Below, piece after piece: positions 58,218 to 64,000 of a stretch of DNA of 64,000 nt. How positions within the stretch are numbered: the stretch's first letter is position 1; each line of letters begins with the position of its first letter. The stretch lies in NCBI RefSeq assembly GCF_000426485.1, contig NZ_AUFL01000009.1:62001-126000 (forward strand), written 5' to 3'. Source of the stretch: Indolivaga capnocytophagoides DSM 22835 (GTDB lineage: Bacteria > Bacteroidota > Bacteroidia > Bacteroidales > Dysgonomonadaceae). Below the pieces are notes generated by a model. That model worked only from the letters and a program-made list of their open reading frames with translations. It made no database searches and was not told the DNA's origin. Made by a program: the position numbers and the translations under genes.

Positions 58218-61214
58218 TTATTTTACGTTCTCATATACATCGATCTCTACAATTCGAAGCTGTCCTTTAGCATCGGCGGCATTCGGATCTTTGTACAAAT
58301 CGAGTTCTATCTTTCCGGTAATTTCAACAATACCTCCAAACGCATCATTGTCGGTACTTTGCCCTATCAATTGGATTTTAATAAAACGTCCTCTTGTCGG
58401 AGTTACAGGAATCGAAATATACCCCAGACTTTTGGGTGTTTCACCGTTAAAGACTTCTTTGCCATCGATAAATATCTGGATCGGATAACTTCGCATACGC
58501 CAGCCGGTCAGTTTCAATTCTATTTCTGAGATATCAGCGTCACGCTCCAATTCGTAAGTAATCCATCCGCTATTCAGTTTGCCATCGTTACTCCACTCGG
58601 ATAATTCATTGTCATCAAAACTGTTCCGCACTTTATCCTGATTGGTATCTGTTATAGCATCTATTATATCAACTGTCTTACGGGAAACCTGAAACGATTC
58701 TCCTCCTAAAACCTCTCCTCTCGATAAATTACTTGGCTGATGCTCTCCGCTTATATAATCCGAAAGACCGTCTTTCTGAATGAAAGGCACTGATTTAAAT
58801 GTAAGGACATCCCCTTTCAATCCATTTGCTGACGCCTTTAACTGAATATTTCCGCTTTTGGTTGTCGAACGGATCAATACTCTGTTCACTCCACATTCCA
58901 CGGGCAGTTCTTTCGACAGGATATAGTTATCAGGGCCTTGAGCAATACCTCCTCTCCATTCGGCTGCTCCGGATAGGTCGAAACTGATCTTATCGTTTGC
59001 CAACGGGCAGCGGCGTCCTTCTTTATCCACGACCTCTACTTCTACCATAACCAAGTCGGCTCCATCCGCTTTAAATCCGTCGGGAGCTTGTATCAACTTT
59101 AATTTTATAGATTCCGGCTGTCCGGCTGTTTGTATGCTGGCTCTGCTTAATGCTCGTTTGTTTGCATCGTAGCTTATGGCCTCTATTTTTCCGGCCTCCC
59201 ATTGAATATCTTTAAATGTGAAGAAAAAATGATCACTCCGCTCTCCAAACCCTTTCGATTTTCCATTAACGAACAATTCAACCTGCTCTCCGCCAGATAC
59301 CACATATACATCTTTCTTTACCTCCGGTGTATAATTCCAATGACCGACAATATGAGTCCGGTAGTTTTCTATATCAACCCATCCGTCCCACATTACCTGA
59401 TGAGCAAAGAATCCGTCTTTTGGTATGCGCATTGCATCCGTAACTCCACTCCGGCGATAATTTTCGGCTCCTCTGTAATGCGTATTCGAATCGGAAAAGA
59501 TAATCTTTGCACCACCCGAACTTACCCTTTTACCTGTACCGGGACGTATACGGAAATAATCCCACCAACGGGTAACCAATTCTTTTGTAAACGAATCCTG
59601 ATTGCGGTTATAAGCACTTGCATCCGCCAATTTCTTAACAGCATTGGTTACTGTAGATTTATATTCAGTAGAACCGTCCCCATCTTTGTGAAATGGGAAT
59701 GAATAATTGTCCCAATATTTACGTAGAGCCTCATCACGACAATATTCGGTCGCCCACATCGGTATGTGTCCGCTCTTGTTGATATAAAGCATCTCACCCC
59801 CATATTCGGCGATTTTACTATCCAGCATTTCACGTGAACCGATAGCCCGTCCTCCGTATGGATCGTATTTATCCCGAACGGCTTTCATTTCGGCCATATG
59901 TTCTTCGCTGATAGACTCATTACCCGACTCATAAAACAAGACACTCGGGTTATTGCGGTTGTAAATAATAGCATCTCTCATCAGTTCGACACGCTGTTCC
60001 CAACGACGCCCCTCTACATCCTTTTCGGCATCCCCGGCTGGCATAGCCTGAATAAGACCTACACGGTCACACGACTCTACATCTTGTTTCCATGGTGTTA
60101 CGTGCATCCACCGAACCAAATTCCCGTTGCCTTCCACCACCATGTGATTGCTGTAATCGCTCAGCCACGCAGGTACAGACATCCCCACAGCCGGCCATTC
60201 GTTGCTGGTACGCTGGGCATAGCCTTTCATCTGCAAAACACGGTCATTTAACCAGACCATGCCTTCGGCAAAACGGGTTTTACGAAATCCTGTACGTGTT
60301 TTCACTTTATCGACAGGCTTATTGTCCACATACAGCGTAGTATATACATTGTATAAATATCCGTATCCCCAACTCCAAAAGTGAAGATTGCTCACCCGAT
60401 CGGAAACAGACAGTATTTTTGTTTCTCCACCGGAAAAAGTTTCGTCCTTACCCGAAAAAGTCTTGATTATCTTTCCGTCCATATCTTCTATGACAGCCTC
60501 CAGACGAACTGTTTTAGGAGTATCGTACTCATTTCTGACCTCAGATTGTGCAAATATGGTCGCACTCTTTTCCCTTATATTTATCTCACGGGCATAAATA
60601 TATGTCCCTGTTGTTTTCAGATTGCTGAACAAAGGCAATGTCTGATATACTTTATCGGTTACGTGCAGATATACGTTTTTGGGAATTCCCCCATAATTGG
60701 CATTAAAATTTTTATCATTCCACTGAAATCCGCTGCCTGTAGTACGTTCTTTGTATCTCCATGAATTATCGGCACGGACTGCTATCACATTCTCTTTACC
60801 GTATTCTATTAAATTGGTAATATCAAACCCGACTGCCATAACTCCGTTTTCGTGAAAGCCTATATGTTTTCCGTTCACATAAAAATCTGCGCCGAACCGT
60901 ACACCCTCAAATTCGATAAAAACTTTTTTGCCTTTATCCGAATTAGGCAGTTTGAAATGTTTCCGATACCACGATATCGTATCGGTATGTTGATCAATCG
61001 CAATTTTAAAAGCCTCATCTTCATTAAAGGCATGGGGCAAGGTTACTTTTTTCCATGCTCCGTCATTCAATTTAACACTTTCTCCACTATTCACATCTCC
61101 GACATGGAGCAGCCATTGACTGTTGAAATTATACTTCTCCCTGCTTTTTCCCTGCGTGACAGTATAGGGTAAACACAGGAAAATAAATAAAAATAAATAT
61201 CCTACATTTTTCAT
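58218..61214 (-). CDS. GH2-family glycosidase with C-terminal carbohydrate-binding-like domain
   Basis: From the ATG at 61214 the product has a signal peptide (MKNVGYLFLFIFLCLPYTV) and the GH2 order: jelly-roll sugar-binding domain (YRKHFKLP, VNGKHIGFHENG), immunoglobulin-like domain, TIM barrel with the acid/base Glu in YESGNESIS and nucleophile Glu in MWATEYC, then DUF4982-type beta-domains. A C-terminal jelly roll (GWITYELERDADISEIELKL...RFIKIQLIG) resembles coagulation-factor 5/8 sugar-binding modules. A further in-frame ATG at 61313 adds 33 residues of unlikely leader and is rejected. Likely beta-galactosidase or beta-glucuronidase; exact specificity is open. Confidence 0.93.
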   Translation of the reverse strand: MKNVGYLFLFIFLCLPYTVTQGKSREKYNFNSQWLLHVGDVNSGESVKLNDGAWKKVTLPHAFNEDEAFKIAIDQHTDTISWYRKHFKLPNSDKGKKVFIEFEGVRFGADFYVNGKHIGFHENGVMAVGFDITNLIEYGKENVIAVRADNSWRYKERTTGSGFQWNDKNFNANYGGIPKNVYLHVTDKVYQTLPLFSNLKTTGTYIYAREINIREKSATIFAQSEVRNEYDTPKTVRLEAVIEDMDGKIIKTFSGKDETFSGGETKILSVSDRVSNLHFWSWGYGYLYNVYTTLYVDNKPVDKVKTRTGFRKTRFAEGMVWLNDRVLQMKGYAQRTSNEWPAVGMSVPAWLSDYSNHMVVEGNGNLVRWMHVTPWKQDVESCDRVGLIQAMPAGDAEKDVEGRRWEQRVELMRDAIIYNRNNPSVLFYESGNESISEEHMAEMKAVRDKYDPYGGRAIGSREMLDSKIAEYGGEMLYINKSGHIPMWATEYCRDEALRKYWDNYSFPFHKDGDGSTEYKSTVTNAVKKLADASAYNRNQDSFTKELVTRWWDYFRIRPGTGKRVSSGGAKIIFSDSNTHYRGAENYRRSGVTDAMRIPKDGFFAHQVMWDGWVDIENYRTHIVGHWNYTPEVKKDVYVVSGGEQVELFVNGKSKGFGERSDHFFFTFKDIQWEAGKIEAISYDANKRALSRASIQTAGQPESIKLKLIQAPDGFKADGADLVMVEVEVVDKEGRRCPLANDKISFDLSGAAEWRGGIAQGPDNYILSKELPVECGVNRVLIRSTTKSGNIQLKASANGLKGDVLTFKSVPFIQKDGLSDYISGEHQPSNLSRGEVLGGESFQVSRKTVDIIDAITDTNQDKVRNSFDDNELSEWSNDGKLNSGWITYELERDADISEIELKLTGWRMRSYPIQIFIDGKEVFNGETPKSLGYISIPVTPTRGRFIKIQLIGQSTDNDAFGGIVEITGKIELDLYKDPNAADAKGQLRIVEIDVYENVK

Positions 61215-61616
61215 TTGTATAGTAATCTGATTTAAGTAATAAGTCAAGGTTATTAAATTTGCAATATTCTGAAAAGAATTTAAGATAAAAAATGTAATAT
61301 TCCTGTAAAACATGTAATATTATACATTATCTCAACTTCTCACTTCAGAAGATCTCAGACAGCAAGAAAAGCAAGTGTATATATCTGAAATTTCGTTTCT
61401 ACTTATCCCAGTCTAAATAATAAATAACCTTCTCATTTTATTGACCGCTTTTTCAGCTTTATAAATTATCTATATAGAAATTTCATTTGTCTACCAAACA
61501 ATATGGTCTACCGACAGTTATTAATAGAGTAGCTGACAAATATTACTTTTTCCATTTTTAATAATAGAAATATGATATTTAATATATTTGTAGAATTATA
61601 CTAAAGCTTATTAGAG
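61215..61616. other. Divergent control region between GH2 and the ECF sigma gene
   Basis: About 400 bp, very AT-rich, no ORF. The only sharp signal is the -7 box for the sigma gene; a weaker TAACCTTG (61245-61252, minus) may serve GH2. Confidence 0.5.
61583..61590 (+). promoter_or_regulatory. -7 box of the ECF sigma factor gene
   Basis: TATATTTG is an exact TAnnTTTG match 26 bp before the ATG at 61617. Confidence 0.5.
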
Positions 61617-62162
61617 ATGTCTTTTAGATCTAGTAAAGAAAAACATAAAGAATTCAATCGCTTTTTTCAGGTTTATTATCCGAAAGTCAGAGCTTTTGCC
61701 GAAAGTATTTTAAAGTCGGAAGAAGAGGCCAAAGATGTTGCTCAGGAAATTTTCCTTAAACTATGGGACAAGACCGATATCTGGATGGGACGGATTGAAA
61801 GCTGTTCGCCCTATGTGTATTCAATAACCAAAAATCATATTTTTGATTTAATAAGGCATAAAAAAATAGAACGTCGGTACCAAGAAAACATAAGCACTTC
61901 GCTTCTTTCCGAATTAGATATCACAGATCCCTACTCCGAGATTTATGCTAAAGAACTTCATTTATTAATCAGCCTAGCCTTAAAACAGATGCCCGAAAAA
62001 AGAAGGCTTGTTTTTGAAATGAGCAGATTTGAAGGAAAATCAAATAACGATATTGCTCAGAACTTAGACCTTTCAGTACGTACAGTAGAACGGCATATAT
62101 ACCTTGCTTTGGGTGAATTAAAAGGTGTAATTCAAGGAGCCGGAAAGAATAGTAAAACCTAG
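61617..62162 (+). CDS. ECF-type sigma-70 factor (PUL 3)
   Basis: The 181-aa protein has region 2 (AFAESILKSEEEAKDVAQEIFLKLWDK, about 25-55) and region 4 (MPEKRRLVFEMSRFEGKSNNDIAQNLDLSVRTVERHI, about 127-163) typical of Bacteroides ECF sigma factors that answer to a TonB-dependent receptor. It is followed by a FecR gene and an STN receptor, the classic trans-envelope signalling trio. Confidence 0.94.
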   Translation: MSFRSSKEKHKEFNRFFQVYYPKVRAFAESILKSEEEAKDVAQEIFLKLWDKTDIWMGRIESCSPYVYSITKNHIFDLIRHKKIERRYQENISTSLLSELDITDPYSEIYAKELHLLISLALKQMPEKRRLVFEMSRFEGKSNNDIAQNLDLSVRTVERHIYLALGELKGVIQGAGKNSKT

Positions 62163-62257
62163 AGTACAGCAAAAAATAAGAATTTTGCATTTTTTTTCAG
62201 TTTCCATTGAGTAGCACAAATGAGTTAATCGTATTATAATTAAACAAGCCAACCAGA

Positions 62258-63256
62258 ATGAAGTATTTTCAACATATAATAAACAAGTTTCGAAAAGAAA
62301 AACAATCTTCGGAATCAATCGGAGAGTTTCAGCAATGGCTGATAACTCCCGAAAACGAGGATGAAAAAGAAAAGGCTTTGTGGTCTTTGTGGGAGTCTCT
62401 GCCCGAAGCCGGTTTTTCTTCTGATGAAACTAAAGAAGCACTTCATTCTGTAGAGAAAAGGTTAGGCTTACATCAAGAGTCCTCTAAGCGATCTTTGTCT
62501 ATGCATATTTGGCAGGCAGCCGCAGCTGTATTTTTCATCATAGCTGTAACATCTGTATTTCTCTTACTTTCGGAGCACAAAGATTCTCAGGATTTAGTAG
62601 AGAGTTATGTTCCTAATTCGGAATTGCAAACTATCACCCTGCCTGATGGATCAACCGTTGAATTAAACTCAGAGACAGTTCTTCTGTATCCTCATGAATT
62701 TACAGGAAATACCAGAAGTGTATTCTTAATCGGAGAAGCCAATTTTAAAGTAAAGAAAAATAAGAAGAAGCCTTTTATCGTTAAAACATCCAATTTTCAG
62801 GTAACGGCATTGGGAACTGAGTTTAATGTGGAGTCGTATGCTTCCGATATGCAGACTTCGGTTACATTATTATCAGGAAGTGTTTTAGTTGAAAACGACA
62901 ATCACAAGGCTGATAACGGATACATATTAGAACCCGGAAATCAATTTATCTATGATAAGGAAAACAACAGTATCAGTTTGCAAAAAGAAGTTGATATTGA
63001 AAATATCACAGCATGGCAGAGAAGCGAAATTGTAATACGGGATCTGACATTATCGCAAATCTTAAATCTTTTGGAACGTAAATATCCTATAACCTTTAAA
63101 TATCAAGAAGAAAACCTCTTTAACAAAGACACTTATAATTTCTCATTCAGAAAGAATGCATCTTTGGATGAAGTTATGACTGTCATAGAAAAAGTCGTCG
63201 GAAATATTAATTATAAACTAGAGAATAAATATTGTTATCTGGAGTTGAAAAGATAA
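62258..63256 (+). CDS. FecR-family anti-sigma factor (PUL 3)
   Basis: The 332-aa inner-membrane protein has a cytoplasmic N-terminal part (FQQWLITPENE...), one membrane helix (about 87-105, AAAAVFFIIAVTSVFLLL), and a periplasmic FecR domain (TLPDGSTVELNSETVLLYP...GEANFKV...TALGTEFNVESY) with a C-terminal STN-like tail (LTLSQILNLLERKYPITF). It would hold the sigma factor inactive until the receptor is loaded with substrate. Confidence 0.94.
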   Translation: MKYFQHIINKFRKEKQSSESIGEFQQWLITPENEDEKEKALWSLWESLPEAGFSSDETKEALHSVEKRLGLHQESSKRSLSMHIWQAAAAVFFIIAVTSVFLLLSEHKDSQDLVESYVPNSELQTITLPDGSTVELNSETVLLYPHEFTGNTRSVFLIGEANFKVKKNKKKPFIVKTSNFQVTALGTEFNVESYASDMQTSVTLLSGSVLVENDNHKADNGYILEPGNQFIYDKENNSISLQKEVDIENITAWQRSEIVIRDLTLSQILNLLERKYPITFKYQEENLFNKDTYNFSFRKNASLDEVMTVIEKVVGNINYKLENKYCYLELKR

Positions 63257-63326
63257 AAGTGCACTAACTATAAACTCTGGGTAATTAACACCTTAACTCG
63301 AAAGAAAACTTAATACAGTTATTATT

Positions 63327-63368
63327 ATGAAAAAAAGTACTCTTAACCATTTCCGGTTAAGGATATGA
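63327..63368 (+). promoter_or_regulatory. 13-codon leader ORF overlapping an inverted repeat
   Basis: ATG at 63327 gives MKKSTLNHFRLRI and TGA at 63366-63368. The repeat CTTAACC (63342-63348)/GGTTAAG (63355-63361) lies inside it and a T-run (CTTTTTTC) follows near 63379. This may be an attenuator-like leader, or merely a remnant of an earlier receptor start. Confidence 0.3.
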
Positions 63369-63504
63369 AACCCTTGTCTTTTTTCATTCGGAAACACGAC
63401 AGCATAAATAAGTTATATCGAACTCAACTTTAAAGGCGTGCTGTTATAAGAAAACCTATTCTAAGCCATTTTTTAAGAAGAAACACATAAATTAAATCAA
63501 ATCT

Positions 63505-64000
63505 ATGAAGTATAATCATTCAAGAGCAAAAACATTGCTTGTTTTTATCTGTCTGTTTTTTATACAGGTAGGACTTTTTGCACAAAGCAATGCAAAAATC
63601 ACAATACAACATAGTCGACTATCCATTGCGCAAGCATTGCATGAAGTAGAAAAACAAGCTAACATGTCGATAGCCTATAACTCATCTAAATTAGAGTCGG
63701 GCAGAAACATAAATCTCGACCTGAAAAACGCCACATTGGATCAGGCTCTGAACCAAATACTCTCCGAAACAGGATTCACTTACCAGATAGACGGAAATTA
63801 CATTATGCTGGTTGCCGAGAAAAAATCATCACCGAAAAAAAATATCACAGGAACTGTAATAGACGAAAACAACGACCCTTTGATCGGGGTCAGTGTAACT
63901 GTTGCAGGCTTAAAAGGCGGTGTTATAACCGACATTGATGGCAAGTTCTTAATTCAGGCTTCGGAAGGCGAAACTTTAGTTTTATCCTATTTGGGCTATA
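63505..64000 (+). CDS. SusC-family receptor with STN domain, 5' part only
   Basis: The first 165 codons are in the window and the rest lies to the right. After a signal peptide (about 1-26) comes an STN domain (ITIQHSRLSIAQALHEVEKQANMSIAYNSSKL, about 32-108), the part that contacts the anti-sigma factor, then a carboxypeptidase-regulatory-like domain (GTVIDENNDPLIGVSVTVAG). This is the signalling-type SusC that completes the sigma/FecR trio. A SusD partner is expected outside the window. Confidence 0.94.
   Translation, partial: MKYNHSRAKTLLVFICLFFIQVGLFAQSNAKITIQHSRLSIAQALHEVEKQANMSIAYNSSKLESGRNINLDLKNATLDQALNQILSETGFTYQIDGNYIMLVAEKKSSPKKNITGTVIDENNDPLIGVSVTVAGLKGGVITDIDGKFLIQASEGETLVLSYLGY

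Noticed and set aside
59202-59702. 166-aa open frame antisense to GH2
   Set aside because: It lies wholly inside the GH2 gene, has no recognisable domain and no ribosome site.
61215-61313. Starting GH2 at the ATG at 61313
   Set aside because: It places 33 unlikely residues before a clear signal peptide that begins at the ATG at 61214.

Overview
The window looks like a chromosomal segment of an AT-rich Bacteroidales bacterium; a Dysgonomonas-like genus is a guess from overall flavour, not a demonstrated assignment. The lineage call rests on three SusC-type receptor genes (two with a SusD partner, one cut by the window edge), a hybrid two-component regulator, an ECF sigma/FecR pair, weak Shine-Dalgarno sites and several boxes matching the Bacteroidetes -7 consensus TAnnTTTG.

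Layout. (1) 1-8475, minus strand: a four-gene defence-like operon in transcription order AbiEi-type antitoxin, AbiEii-type nucleotidyltransferase, a 1122-aa PLD-nuclease/SNF2-type helicase fusion, and an Eco57I-type DNA methyltransferase that runs off the left edge. (2) 8563-10423: an island boundary, with a tyrosine recombinase truncated before its catalytic Tyr, a remnant resembling a tRNA-Ser 3' end, a perfect stem-loop and a possible 40-aa TTG-start gene. (3) 10423-33743: a large polysaccharide utilization locus (PUL 1). SusD/SusC and a one-piece membrane sensor with an AraC-type output are on the minus strand. Divergent to them is a plus-strand train: alpha/beta hydrolase, GH97, GH127, GH28-like beta-helix enzyme, heparinase II/III-like lyase, GH43, GH88 and a frameshifted hexokinase. 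The enzyme mix (lyase plus unsaturated-uronyl hydrolase plus arabinose-type hydrolases) points to an acidic, arabinose-containing plant glycan; that is inference.

(4) 33875-36229: a DUF5686 outer-membrane protein preceded by a striking 22-bp-periodic direct repeat. (5) 36617-51189: a compact alpha-1,6-mannan locus (PUL 2): hybrid two-component regulator, SusC, SusD, a SusE/F-like surface protein, two GH76 endo-mannanases and a GH125 exo-mannosidase. (6) 51251-55506, minus strand: housekeeping-type genes, an acyl-ACP desaturase and a CydDC-like ABC exporter pair. (7) 56171-61214, minus strand: GH2, an SGNH acetylesterase and a NodB-type polysaccharide deacetylase. Divergent from these, at 61617-64000, are an ECF sigma factor, a FecR anti-sigma factor and the start of an STN-containing SusC receptor (PUL 3).

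The PULs use three regulatory designs side by side: a kinase-less sensor-AraC protein, a complete hybrid two-component system, and sigma/anti-sigma signalling. The least explained items are the defence-like operon, the regulatory repeats (three GGTCTGAGACC copies, the 22-bp-spaced ATTCAGAT triplet, the duplicated GTAAC-containing element upstream of cydDC) and the substrate of PUL 1.
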